Shown: positions 18,857 to 27,153 of the stretch, piece by piece
Position numbering within the stretch: the stretch's first letter is position 1
Layout: every line of letters begins with the position of its first letter
Assembly: GCF_018555385.1 (NCBI RefSeq)
Contig: NZ_JAFEJS010000013.1
Span: 17,150-81,149, forward strand
Length of the DNA stretch: 64,000 bases
Origin: Bifidobacterium santillanense
GTDB lineage: Bacteria > Actinomycetota > Actinomycetes > Actinomycetales > Bifidobacteriaceae
Reading direction: 5' to 3'
Program-made: the position numbers and the translations under genes
The notes under the pieces: generated by a model
Databases searched by the model: none
What the model was told of the DNA's origin: nothing
What the model saw: the letters and a program-made list of their open reading frames with translations, nothing else

Positions 18857-19495
18857 GTCGAGGGCGATGGCGCGGTTCACCACATCCATCGGTTCGGGGA
18901 CGACGGTCGCGTTGAACGTCTCGGTGACGAGCGATTCGAATCGTCCGGCGTTGTCGACCGGCATCGCGGCGACGAGCGTGACGTCGGCGGCGTACGTCTC
19001 GTCGGACTGCTCGCCGTCGACCGCGGCGAGAATCTGCTGGAAGCGCTTGAGCTGCGGGTACTCGAGCGCGACGAGATAGCGACGGCACGGCACGATCGCG
19101 GCCTTGCGCGCGGCCTTGACGGCGATCGACGCGCCGGTCGAATACGCGCGGATGAGACCGCCCGAACCGAGCAGGATGCCGCCGAAGTATCGGGTGACGG
19201 CCACGACGCAGTCGGTCAGGTCGTTGGCGCGCAGCACGTCGAGGATCGGTTTGCCGGCGGTGCCGGACGGTTCGCCGTCGTCGCTCATGCGCTCCGCCAC
19301 GCGCCCGTCGGCCCCGCCGGTGACGGCGGCGTAGGCGACGTGGCGCGACTTGGGGTGCCGTTCGCGGATCGACTCGACGAAGGCGAGCGCCTCGTCGAGC
19401 GTGTCGACGTGGGCCGCGTCGCCGATGAACTCGGACTTCTTCTCGACGAACGCGTCGTGCGCGGGGTCGTCTGCGGGATTGAGGATCGTCTGCAT
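18854..19495 (-). CDS. YigZ/IMPACT-family protein
   Basis: 213 residues with the UPF0029/IMPACT N-terminal domain (KKSEFIGDAAHVDTLDEALA, DDGEPSGTAGKPIL, RYFGGILLGSGGLIRAYSTG) and a C-terminal EF-G-IV-like ferredoxin fold. The SDDGEPSGTAGxPIL motif is the family signature. Bacterial members are linked to translation or stress responses, but the biochemical role is not settled. The start at 19495 follows GGGAG at 8 nt; it lies 21 nt after the dehydrogenase stop, so the two form an operon. Confidence 0.88.
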   Translation of the reverse strand: MQTILNPADDPAHDAFVEKKSEFIGDAAHVDTLDEALAFVESIRERHPKSRHVAYAAVTGGADGRVAERMSDDGEPSGTAGKPILDVLRANDLTDCVVAVTRYFGGILLGSGGLIRAYSTGASIAVKAARKAAIVPCRRYLVALEYPQLKRFQQILAAVDGEQSDETYAADVTLVAAMPVDNAGRFESLVTETFNATVVPEPMDVVNRAIALD

Positions 19496-19516
19496 GGGCG
19501 TCGCTCCCGTCCCGGA

Positions 19517-20584
19517 TCAGTCGCGCGATGCGCCGCGGACGGCGTCATGCTCGGAGACGACGACGTTCACCTCGCCGCCGGTGAGGAACGCGCGTACGTC
19601 CTCGACCATCTGCCGGGTCAGTTCGGCGAACGCGCCGTCGGTGCGCCAGGCGACGTGCGGGGTCAGGACGATGCCGGGGATCGCGCGCAGCGGATCGTCG
19701 GCGGGCAGCGGCTCGCGTTCGTACACGTCGAGCGCGGCGGGGATGTCACCCTTGGCCAGTCGCGCGGTGAGGGCGCCGGGCTCGATGACCTCGGCGCGGG
19801 CGGTGTTGACGAACATCGTGCCGGGCTTCAGGTGCGCGAGGTTGTCGGCGGTGATCAGTCCGCGCGTGGCACCGTCGATGAGCGGCATGTGCACGGAGAC
19901 GACGTCCGCTCCGGCGATGAGCTCGTTCATGTCGTCGACCGGCTCGACGCCGAGCTCGACGAAGCGAGAGACGGGCGTATGGCCGCTGTTCCATGCGGCG
20001 ACCCGCATGCCGAACGCCGTCGCGATGCGCGCGACGGTCGACCCGATGCCGCCCAGTCCGATGATCGCGAGCCTGCGGCCGGCGAGCTGGAGGCCGTCGG
20101 CGTACGGTCCGGACCATCCGCCGGACTTCATGCGGCGGTCGAGCTCGCCCGTATGGCGCAGGAGCTCGAACATCAGCGCGAACGTGTGCTCGGCCACGGC
20201 GGCGTCGCCGTAGTGCTCGGCGTTGCACACGCGCACGCCGAGCTCGCGGGCGAGCGCGAGGTCGATGTAGCTGGCGACGCCGGTGCCGGAGAAGACGATG
20301 CACCGCACGTGCCCGCCCTCGCCGCCGCGCACCCCGCCCGAGATGCGGCGCAGCAGGTCGTCGGAGATGTGGGGGCCGCCGTTGATCATCACGTCGGCGT
20401 CGGCCACCCGCTCGGCGATGAGGTCGGGGTCCTCGGTGAACTCCTCGTACAGGCGCACCCGGGCGACGTCGGCGAGCGCGGGCAGATGCGCCTTGAGCGG
20501 CGCGACCATCGAGGCGAACGACGCGGGCATGACGACCAGCGGCAGGTCGGCGCGGTCGGGTTGCGTTTCGAAGATTTCGGTCAT
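19517..20584 (-). CDS. D-isomer-specific 2-hydroxyacid dehydrogenase
   Basis: 355 residues. The C-terminal NAD(P)-binding domain has GLGGIGSTVARIATAFGM (Rossmann) and NTARAEVIEPGAL. The active-site set is an Arg in the NTAR segment, Glu in DVYEREPLP and His in LTPHVAWRTD. It reduces a 2-keto acid to a D-2-hydroxy acid or the reverse; the specific substrate (lactate, glycerate, phosphoglycerate-like) cannot be set from sequence, and there is no ACT domain, so it is not SerA. A short insert GGVRGGEGGHVRC at about residue 85 is unusual. First gene of a two-gene operon with yigZ. Confidence 0.88.
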   Translation of the reverse strand: MTEIFETQPDRADLPLVVMPASFASMVAPLKAHLPALADVARVRLYEEFTEDPDLIAERVADADVMINGGPHISDDLLRRISGGVRGGEGGHVRCIVFSGTGVASYIDLALARELGVRVCNAEHYGDAAVAEHTFALMFELLRHTGELDRRMKSGGWSGPYADGLQLAGRRLAIIGLGGIGSTVARIATAFGMRVAAWNSGHTPVSRFVELGVEPVDDMNELIAGADVVSVHMPLIDGATRGLITADNLAHLKPGTMFVNTARAEVIEPGALTARLAKGDIPAALDVYEREPLPADDPLRAIPGIVLTPHVAWRTDGAFAELTRQMVEDVRAFLTGGEVNVVVSEHDAVRGASRD

Positions 20585-20980
20585 GGCTTCACCTTAGCGC
20601 GTGTTCCCGGCGGCGAGGTTCCATACGCACGCGACTCGGCCGGCGCATTCCGGATCCTGCGACACGCCCGGGATCGTCTCATGCGCGGCAATCGTCCGAC
20701 TCCACGCATGTGTGACATATCACGCGAAATCGTCAATTGTTTAGACGATCGCCACGCGACTGGCGGGGTGTCGCCAACCGCGTTGGGACTAGAATGGTTC
20801 GCGGAGACGGACGGACAATGGCGTACCTCCGGCTCCGCCTACATATCAACGGGTACGGGGCGGTGCCGGAGATCATTTTTCATGTATATCGCATCTATCG
20901 GCGGGTCATATCCCGATGATGGTGTATAGTTACATGCTGTTGTGCTTCGAGCTCATGGTTCATGCGCTCATGTGCGATGT
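20585..20980. other. Intergenic region upstream of tRNA-Ser
   Basis: About 400 bp. The last 60 bp contain TATAGT at 20925-20930, a plausible -10 for the tRNA, with no good -35. TAGAAT at 20790-20795 is another isolated -10-like box, without a convincing gene after it. I see no gene, repeat or strong terminator in the rest. Confidence 0.4.
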
Positions 20981-21067
20981 GGAGTGATGCCTGAGTGGCC
21001 GAAAGGGGCACCCTGCTAAGGTGTTAGTCGCATTAGCGGCTCGGGGGTTCGAATCCCCCTCACTCCG
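20981..21067 (+). tRNA. tRNA-Ser (GCT)
   Basis: 87 nt class II tRNA. Acceptor GGAGTGA/TCACTCC, anticodon loop CTGCTAA giving GCT (reads AGC/AGU), a long variable arm, T-arm GGGGGTTCGAATCCCCC, discriminator G. The CCA end is not encoded. Confidence 0.97.
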
Positions 21068-21072
21068 CCGGT

Positions 21073-21105
21073 AAGGGATTCACGGTTCGCCGTGAATCCC
21101 TTTTT
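21073..21105 (+). terminator. Terminator of tRNA-Ser
   Basis: AAGGGATTCACGG and its complement followed by TTTTT, 6 nt after the tRNA. Confidence 0.9.
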
Positions 21106-21118
21106 CGTTGTTTCCGCA

Positions 21119-22066
21119 CTATCTGCCCGGGGCGGGCGCGGCGTCGCCGGAGAAGGTGATGATCACGGCGACGATGACCAACGCGACGCCGATCATCTCG
21201 CCGACGCCCGGAATCTCACCCAGCGTCAGTCCGACACCGATCGCGACGGCAGGGTTGATGGACTGCATCACGGAGAACGCCGCCGGGGTGACGCGGCGCA
21301 TCGTCACCTGCTCGACGACGTACGGGAAGAACGAGGCGAGCAGGGAGACGACGAACAGCAGTCCGAGCAGCTTCAGCGGACCGCCGGGTTCCAGTGCCCA
21401 CGTCGCGTCCGCCTTGGGATGGATCAGATGCGCGACCGCCGGCGCGCCGAGGAACAGCGACTGGACGGCCCATCCGATCGCGACGGCGACGCACAGATTG
21501 TCGAGCGAGTTGCCGCCGGCGGCGATGTGGCGGCCGGTCACGATGTACACGCCCCACATCGATCCGCCGATGAAGATCGCCGCGAGGCCGACGAGGAAGC
21601 TGCCGTCGCCATCCGGATTCGCCAGCGAGATGCCGGCGAGCAGGACGACGCCGACCGCCGCGACGGCGATGCCGATCCGCTCGCGCCAGCCGTGTCCGGA
21701 GATCACCGCGACCGACAGCGGGCCGATGAACTCGATGGCGACGGCGATGCCCATGTCCATGTTGCCGATCGCGACGTAGAACATCGTGTTCATGAGCACC
21801 AGCGAGACGCCGAGCAGCAGCACCCATCCCCAGCTCCGCGCGTCGCGCCGGAACAGCCGGCCCCGCTTGGCCGCCGACCACGGACGACGCCACAGGAGCA
21901 GCAGCACGGCCATGAACCCCACGCGGTACCACACGGCGTAGAGCGGGTCGAGCTGCGCGAATGCGAGCTTGGCGATCGCCGTCGCCGAATAGATGACGAT
22001 CGACTCGCACACCACGATGACGACGACCGGCACACGGTTCAGCATCTCGACCACTGCTCTCTTCAT
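21119..22066 (-). CDS. DMT-superfamily exporter (EamA, RhtA-like)
   Basis: 315 residues with ten hydrophobic helices in two EamA halves. The second half contains the GVYIVTGRHIAAGGNSLDNL loop and PYVVEQVTMRRVTPAAFSVM with INPAVAIGVGLTLGEIPG, close to RhtA/YdcZ-type amino-acid or nucleoside-breakdown exporters. Substrate unknown. The frame opens with a GTG at 22075, but the ATG at 22066 is preferred because TAGCGT (22074-22079) lies 7 nt upstream. Divergent from dinB with about 100 bp between. Confidence 0.85.
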   Translation of the reverse strand: MKRAVVEMLNRVPVVVIVVCESIVIYSATAIAKLAFAQLDPLYAVWYRVGFMAVLLLLWRRPWSAAKRGRLFRRDARSWGWVLLLGVSLVLMNTMFYVAIGNMDMGIAVAIEFIGPLSVAVISGHGWRERIGIAVAAVGVVLLAGISLANPDGDGSFLVGLAAIFIGGSMWGVYIVTGRHIAAGGNSLDNLCVAVAIGWAVQSLFLGAPAVAHLIHPKADATWALEPGGPLKLLGLLFVVSLLASFFPYVVEQVTMRRVTPAAFSVMQSINPAVAIGVGLTLGEIPGVGEMIGVALVIVAVIITFSGDAAPAPGR

Positions 22067-22073
22067 GTCGTCC

Positions 22074-22079
22074 ACGCTA
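22074..22079 (-). promoter_or_regulatory. -10 box of the EamA gene (leaderless)
   Basis: TAGCGT (TANNNT) on the reverse strand, 7 nt before the ATG at 22066. Confidence 0.4.
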
Positions 22080-22156
22080 CACGCGCGGCGACGGCATCCC
22101 TAATCGCCGGCTTCCGCGCGATACGCGATCACCATGTGAACGCGCATACGGACAAC

Positions 22157-22162
22157 TACAAT
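22157..22162 (+). promoter_or_regulatory. -10 box of the dinB leaderless promoter
   Basis: TACAAT ends 7 nt before the ATG at 22170. No LexA-type SOS box is obvious nearby. Confidence 0.6.
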
Positions 22163-22169
22163 CGAAGTC

Positions 22170-23462
22170 ATGAGCACCGCACCGAGACTGGCCGCCGCCA
22201 AACGCGATTGGGGGCACGACGAGACCGGATGCACGGTGCTGCACATCGACATGGATGCGTTCTACGCCTCGCTCGAGGTGGCGCGACACCCGGAGCTCAC
22301 AGGACGCCCGGTCATCATCGGCACCGGCCCCCGCTCGGTGGTGTCGGCGGCGAGCTACGAGGCACGCCGGTACGGCATCAATTCGGCGATGCCGTCGGCG
22401 CGCGCCCGCCAGCTGTGCCCGGACGGCGTGTTCCTGCCGGTGGACATGCGCTACTACCGCGAGATCTCGCACACGATCATGACCGAGGTGTTCCATGCTG
22501 TGACCGACCGGGTCGAGCAGGTGTCGGTCGACGAGGGGTACATGGACGTCTCCGGGGCGCTGCTGGCCTGGGAGCGGCCGACCGCGATCGGCGCGTGGAT
22601 CCGAGAGCAGGTGGAACGCCGATTCCATGTGACCTGTTCGGTGGGCGTCGCGGCGAACAAGCTCGTCGCGAAGATGGCGTCGACGAACGCGAAGCCGAAC
22701 GGCATGCTGCTGATCCCGGCCGCACGATCGGCCGAGTTCGTGCAGATGATGCCGTTGCGCGGCATCCCGGGGATCGGCCCGTCTCTGGAGCGACGGCTCA
22801 ATGCGTGGGGCGTCGATTCGGTGGCCGATCTGGCCGCGATGAGTCCGGAGGCGCTGGAACGGGCGACCGGATCGCGCGCCGCCGCCCGCGGATTGTGGAT
22901 GGCGTCGCGCGGGTTGGACGATCGCGTGGTGACGCCGGTGCGCGTGGAGAAGTCGATCGGCTCGGAGGAGACGCTGCTCGAGGACACCACGGATCAGCGC
23001 ACGGTGCGTCGGCTGCTGCGCGAGGCCTGCGACGAGGTGGCGAGCTCGCTGCGGCGCAGGGGGTTCGTGGCGCGCACGGTCACGGTGAAGCTCAGATTCG
23101 CGGACCTGAGCTACCGGACGCGCTCCCATACGCTGGAACGGCCGACGGACGCCGCCGGCGTGCTGTACCCGGAGTGCGTGCGGCTGCTGCACGGCATGCT
23201 GGGGATGAACGGCGAGACAGCCGGACGCGACGACGTCTCCCCCGACGCTCCCCTGCCCAAGCTGATCCGGCTCGCGGGGATGAGCGCGAGCGGACTCGCG
23301 CCGGCCGAGGCGACGGCGGTGCAGCCGTCGCTGGACGACATGCTCGAGGAGACGGACAGCACGGATTCACGCACGGCGGGCGAGCGTCGGCGCAGGGCCG
23401 AAGCCGCGTTGGACGCGGTGCGCGAACGGTTCGGCAACAGGGCCGTGCGGTTCGGGGCGTAG
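22170..23462 (+). CDS. dinB: DNA polymerase IV (Y family)
   Basis: 430 residues. The palm motifs HIDMDAFYASLE and VSVDEGYMDVSG supply the three metal-binding acidics; helix-hairpin-helix segments GIPGIGPSLERRLNAWGV and DLAAMSPEALERATG follow, then the little-finger domain (VRVEKSIGSEETLLEDTTDQ, FVARTVTVKLRFADLSYRTR). It performs translesion synthesis and can cause mutations at stalled forks. The C-terminal 90 residues are less conserved; no clear beta-clamp motif was identified. The leaderless start at 22170 is fixed by the -10 box. Confidence 0.95.
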   Translation: MSTAPRLAAAKRDWGHDETGCTVLHIDMDAFYASLEVARHPELTGRPVIIGTGPRSVVSAASYEARRYGINSAMPSARARQLCPDGVFLPVDMRYYREISHTIMTEVFHAVTDRVEQVSVDEGYMDVSGALLAWERPTAIGAWIREQVERRFHVTCSVGVAANKLVAKMASTNAKPNGMLLIPAARSAEFVQMMPLRGIPGIGPSLERRLNAWGVDSVADLAAMSPEALERATGSRAAARGLWMASRGLDDRVVTPVRVEKSIGSEETLLEDTTDQRTVRRLLREACDEVASSLRRRGFVARTVTVKLRFADLSYRTRSHTLERPTDAAGVLYPECVRLLHGMLGMNGETAGRDDVSPDAPLPKLIRLAGMSASGLAPAEATAVQPSLDDMLEETDSTDSRTAGERRRRAEAALDAVRERFGNRAVRFGA

Positions 23463-23541
23463 CGGCCCCGGGGCTCTCCAGCCCGGTCCGCGGACGGCTC
23501 TCCCTTGCGCAGATGCCGACCCGACCGCGATCGGCCCGCGA

Positions 23542-24723
23542 TCAGGCGGACAGCCGGGCGCAGGCGTCCTCGATCGCCTCGTCGGTGGCGGTGGCGGAGA
23601 AGCGCAGGTACGCGGGCGCGCCGTAGAATTCGCCGGGGCTGGGGATGACGCCGATCCGGGCGAGCTCGGCCATGTCGGCCCAGCAGTCGCCGGACTTGGC
23701 CCTGACCCATACGTAGAGCGCGCCGGACGGCATCGCGGCGTCGTAGCCGTACGCGCGCAGCGCCTCGACGAGGCGTCCCAGACGGGCGCGGTACCGCCCC
23801 CACTGCACGCGCACGGATTCGACGTCGCGCAGTCCCGCGGCCATCGCGGCCTGGACCGGCCCGGGGATGATCTGGCCGATCTGCTTGCGGTATTCGGCCA
23901 TCTCGGTGACGAGGCGGTAGTCGCCGGCGATGAGCGCGGTGCGGTAGCCGGCCATGTTGCTCTGCTTGGAGAGCGAGTACAGGACGAGCACGCCGTCGGC
24001 GCTGCCCTCGCACACCTGCGGGTTGAGCGCGCAGGGCGTCGCGGACAGGCTGAACGCGTCGGCCGTCTCGCTTTCGTTCGTCTCCGAGACGGGGGCGACG
24101 GATTTGGAGGAGCGCCAGTCCATCAGCGCATAGCATTCGTCGGACAGCACCACCGCGCCGATGCGCCGGGCCGCGGCGACGATGCCGGCGAGCCAGTCGG
24201 CACCGAGCACGTCGCCGGTGGGGTTGCACGGCGAGTTGACCCAGACGGCCTTCACGCCCGGCACATCGCACCAGGAGTCCACGTCGGCGACGTCGTCGAC
24301 CTTGAGGACGTCGGCCCCGGCCAGCTGGGTGCCGATCTCGTACGTCGGGTAGGAGACCTTCGGCTGGACGACCACGTCGCCGGGACCGAGGTGCAGCAGG
24401 GACGCCATCAGCGCGACGGCTTCCTTGGAGCCGACCGTGGGCACGGCGGCGGCGTTGACCGACTTCAGGTCCACGCCGCGCATATGGCGGAACCACCAGT
24501 CGATCGCGTCCTTCAGATCGGCGGTGCCGGCGGTGACGGGGTATCCGTGCGCGTTCGACGCGTCGGCGCCCGCGGCGAGCGCCGCCTGGACCGAGGCGGG
24601 GACCGGGTCGACGGGTGAGCCGACGGACAGGTCGATCATGCCGCCGTCGACGGCCTTGGCGGTCTGCTTGTATCCGGCGATGCGGGACCAGTCATACGGC
24701 GAGGAATACGCGTGGAAACCCAT
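23542..24723 (-). CDS. dapC: Succinyldiaminopimelate transaminase (DapC type)
   Basis: 393-residue class I/II aminotransferase: DLSVGSPVDPVPASVQAAL, VGSKEAVALMASLLHLGPGD, NSPCNPTGDVL, LSDECYALMDW and the PLP lysine in LYSLSKQSNMAGYR. It makes N-succinyl-LL-diaminopimelate from the keto precursor with glutamate, for lysine and peptidoglycan. Assignment to DapC rather than another fold-I transaminase rests on the family pattern and on the neighbouring fdxA, a classic actinobacterial pairing. A weak AGAAAGG site precedes the ATG at 24723. Confidence 0.88.
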   Translation of the reverse strand: MGFHAYSSPYDWSRIAGYKQTAKAVDGGMIDLSVGSPVDPVPASVQAALAAGADASNAHGYPVTAGTADLKDAIDWWFRHMRGVDLKSVNAAAVPTVGSKEAVALMASLLHLGPGDVVVQPKVSYPTYEIGTQLAGADVLKVDDVADVDSWCDVPGVKAVWVNSPCNPTGDVLGADWLAGIVAAARRIGAVVLSDECYALMDWRSSKSVAPVSETNESETADAFSLSATPCALNPQVCEGSADGVLVLYSLSKQSNMAGYRTALIAGDYRLVTEMAEYRKQIGQIIPGPVQAAMAAGLRDVESVRVQWGRYRARLGRLVEALRAYGYDAAMPSGALYVWVRAKSGDCWADMAELARIGVIPSPGEFYGAPAYLRFSATATDEAIEDACARLSA

Positions 24724-24828
24724 GGTCGGGCCTTTCTTCTTCTCTTCCGCGGTGCTCCGCGACGACCGCGGGGCGCGTCGGGAGGCGGATCGTCATGAAC
24801 GTCTGTGAACAGGATAGACCGGATACGA

Positions 24829-24856
24829 AAAATCCTCCCCGCGAAGGGGAGGATTT
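24829..24856 (-). terminator. Terminator of fdxA
   Basis: AAATCCTCCCC-GCGA-AGGGGAGGATTT, 54 nt after the fdxA stop; it limits read-through into dapC. Confidence 0.85.
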
Positions 24857-24910
24857 CGATACGCGCGTCGGGCGCCGGTCGTCGGCGCGGACGGGTGCGG
24901 CAGCCCGGAC

Positions 24911-25234
24911 TCAGTCCTGGTTCTGCGGGGGCAGGGCCGCGACCTGCTCGGGGTCCTTGCCGATCGGGCCGTGCGCGGAGGCGCCGCCGAAGTCGCCGAC
25001 CTCGGCGAAGAAGTTGGCGGCCGCGTCCTTGTACCAAGCCCACTCGTCCGGCAGGTCATCCTCGTAGAAGATGGCCTCGGTGGGGCACACCGGCTCGCAT
25101 GCGCCGCAGTCGACGCACTCGTTCGGGTTGATGTACAGCGAGCGGGAGCCCTCGTAGATGCAGTCGACCGGGCACTCGTCCACGCAGGCCTTGTCCTTGA
25201 CGTCGACACAGGGCTGAGCGACAACGTATGGCAT
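24911..25234 (-). CDS. fdxA: Seven-iron ferredoxin
   Basis: 107 residues of the Azotobacter FdI type. Cys9, Cys17 and Cys50 would bind the 3Fe-4S cluster; Cys21 with Cys40, Cys43 and Cys46 the 4Fe-4S cluster; Cys25 is the usual free one. The C-terminal tail after residue 60 ([21 protein letters not shown]) is typical of the actinobacterial form. It is a low-potential electron carrier, partner unknown here (pyruvate:ferredoxin oxidoreductase is a candidate). GGAGG precedes the ATG at 25234. Confidence 0.95.
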   Translation of the reverse strand: MPYVVAQPCVDVKDKACVDECPVDCIYEGSRSLYINPNECVDCGACEPVCPTEAIFYEDDLPDEWAWYKDAAANFFAEVGDFGGASAHGPIGKDPEQVAALPPQNQD

Positions 25235-25295
25235 GGGATCCTCCTTAAATCAAGCTGATACAAGGATAGTCTCGCGGTCGGACCCGCCCTCGCAG

Positions 25296-25421
25296 CGACC
25301 GATCCTACCGGATCGGACGTCACGGCCGCTTCCGACGCCGCATTTGCGTCCGATCCTGTAGGAACAGACGCAAAACGGCCCTCCAAACCGCCTGTTGCGA
25401 CGGATCCTATAGGATCGGACG
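25296..25421. repeat. Palindromic repeat array, family 2, locus 2
   Basis: Three copies of the 24-bp palindrome at 25296, 25347 and 25398, exactly 51 bp apart, between the amino-acid permease stop and fdxA. The linkers (27 bp) share segments with those at 15.7 kb. The middle copy is partly decayed (AGGAACAGACG in place of AGGATCGGACG). Confidence 0.9.
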
Positions 25422-25468
25422 CAACAGGACGGGACGGAGGGCCGAGGTCAGAGGCGAACGGACGCGAC

Positions 25469-26995
25469 TCAGCCGTTGACGGCCTTATCGGTCTCGGCGG
25501 AGAGCTTCTCGGTCAGGTCGCCGGTGCCGAGACGGGCGTGGCGGTAGCCGTAGCCGAAGTAGAGCGCGAAGCCGACGACGAGCCAGACCACGAAGCGGAT
25601 CCAGGTCAGGACGGTGAGGTTGAGCATCAGCCACAGGTTGGCCAAGCCGATGAGGATCGGGACCCACGGGTTGCCGGGCATCTTGAAGGCGCGCGGCAGG
25701 TCGGGGCGCTTGGCGCGCATGATCGGGATGGAGATCGCGACCAGCGTGAACGCGGACAGGGTGCCGATGTTGACCATGTCGGAGAGCACGCCGATGTCGA
25801 AGCAGGCGGCGACGAGCGCGACGACGATGCCGACGACGATCTGCAGGCCGGCCGGGGTGCCGTGCTTGCCGGTCTTGGACAGACCGCGGGGCAGCAGGCC
25901 GTCGCGGCTCATCGCGAAGACGATGCGGGTCAGGCCCAGCAGCAGGACCATGACCACGGTGGCCAGGCCCAGCACGATGCCGAAGCTGATGATCTTGGCG
26001 GCCCAGTTGGCGCCGACGAGCTCGAACGCGGTCGCCAGCGACGGGCTGTCCTGCTTGGCGAGGTCCTTGTAGGAGACCATGCCGGTGGTGACGATGGCGA
26101 CGAGCATGTACATGACGATGATCAGGGCCATGCCCACGCCGATGCCGAGCGGCACGTTCTTGTGCGGGTTCTTGGTCTCCTCGGAGGCGGTGGCCACGAC
26201 GTCGAAGCCGATGAACGCGAAGAACACGAGCGCCGCGCCGGACAGGATGCCGGGCACGCCGTAGACGGACGGCACCATGCCGGTGGCCCACTGCCACAGC
26301 GGCTGGCCCATCACTCCCGAGACGGCCGAGGAGCTCTGCACGGCCGAGGCCGGCTCGCTCGGCGGGATGAACGGGGTGAAGTTGGAGGCCTTGACGTAGA
26401 AGAAGCCGACGATCACGACGAAGAACACGATCGCGATCTTGAGCACGGTCATCGCGCCGTCGACGCGGGCGCCGATCTTGGTGCCGAACACGAGCAGCGT
26501 CGTGAAGAACGCGACGATGATGATCGGGGCGATGTCGAGGTTGAAGGAGCCGATGGCGATGTTCGTGTTGAAGCCCCAGCCCATAAGGCGCATGAAGTCG
26601 TTGAGGTAGACGCCCCAGTACTTGGAGATCACGGAACCGGCCATGAGCATCTCCAGGATGAGGTCCCAGCCGATGACCCACGCCATGATCTCGCCGACCG
26701 TGGTGTACGTGAAGGTGTAGGCGGAGCCCGCCACCGGGATCATCGAGGCGAACTCGGCGTAGCACATGACGGCGGCGCCGCACACGATGCCGGCGATGAG
26801 GAAGCTGATGATGACGGCCGGGCCCGCGTGGAACGCGGCGGCCTGCGCACCCACCGAGAAGATGCCGGCGCCGACTGCGACGGCGACGCCCATGATGGAC
26901 AGATCCCACCAGGTGAGGTTGCGCTTGAGCGTGCGACCTTCCTCGCCGGTTTCGGCGATGGTCTGCTCGACGGATTTGGTTCGGAATAGTTGCAT
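25469..26995 (-). CDS. APC-family cationic amino acid permease
   Basis: 508 residues and about 12-14 hydrophobic helices. KRNLTWWDLSIMGVAVAVGA GIFSVGAQAA is the substrate-binding first helix of the CAT/YfnA group, and FFAFIGFDVVATASEETKNP is the conserved helix-6 loop of that group. Predicted to import basic or branched amino acids with protons; the exact substrate is not determined. The ATG at 26995 (MQLFRTKSVEQTIAETGEEG) is where family homology begins; an AGAAGG site lies about 10 nt upstream. Its promoter has -10 TATACT at 27038-27043. Confidence 0.88.
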   Translation of the reverse strand: MQLFRTKSVEQTIAETGEEGRTLKRNLTWWDLSIMGVAVAVGAGIFSVGAQAAAFHAGPAVIISFLIAGIVCGAAVMCYAEFASMIPVAGSAYTFTYTTVGEIMAWVIGWDLILEMLMAGSVISKYWGVYLNDFMRLMGWGFNTNIAIGSFNLDIAPIIIVAFFTTLLVFGTKIGARVDGAMTVLKIAIVFFVVIVGFFYVKASNFTPFIPPSEPASAVQSSSAVSGVMGQPLWQWATGMVPSVYGVPGILSGAALVFFAFIGFDVVATASEETKNPHKNVPLGIGVGMALIIVMYMLVAIVTTGMVSYKDLAKQDSPSLATAFELVGANWAAKIISFGIVLGLATVVMVLLLGLTRIVFAMSRDGLLPRGLSKTGKHGTPAGLQIVVGIVVALVAACFDIGVLSDMVNIGTLSAFTLVAISIPIMRAKRPDLPRAFKMPGNPWVPILIGLANLWLMLNLTVLTWIRFVVWLVVGFALYFGYGYRHARLGTGDLTEKLSAETDKAVNG

Positions 26996-27037
26996 GTTGG
27001 TATGGCCTTCTGCTCTCCGGTTCTTGTTCAACGAGAG

Positions 27038-27100
27038 AGTATAGGCCGAATACCGCTCTTTCCGGAAGGCTATGTTACGCGAATGTGTCAAGCCTTCCGG
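27038..27100 (-). promoter_or_regulatory. Permease promoter with upstream inverted repeat
   Basis: TATACT (27038-27043) on the reverse strand is a good -10 for the permease. Upstream lie the 10-bp inverted halves CCGGAAGGCT (27062-27071) and AGCCTTCCGG (27091-27100), 19 nt apart. This could be an operator for the permease or the 3' hairpin of murB; it lacks a U-tract, so I lean to operator. Confidence 0.35.
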
Positions 27101-27153
27101 ATGCTGGGACGGGCGCCGCTTTTGTGAGCGTTCACGGCGCGTTCAGGCGGCGT

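Noticed and set aside
20737..20919. 60-codon forward frame before tRNA-Ser
   Set aside because: No ribosome-binding site, no similarity I recognise, and it overlaps the tRNA promoter region; only an isolated TAGAAT box is near its internal ATG.
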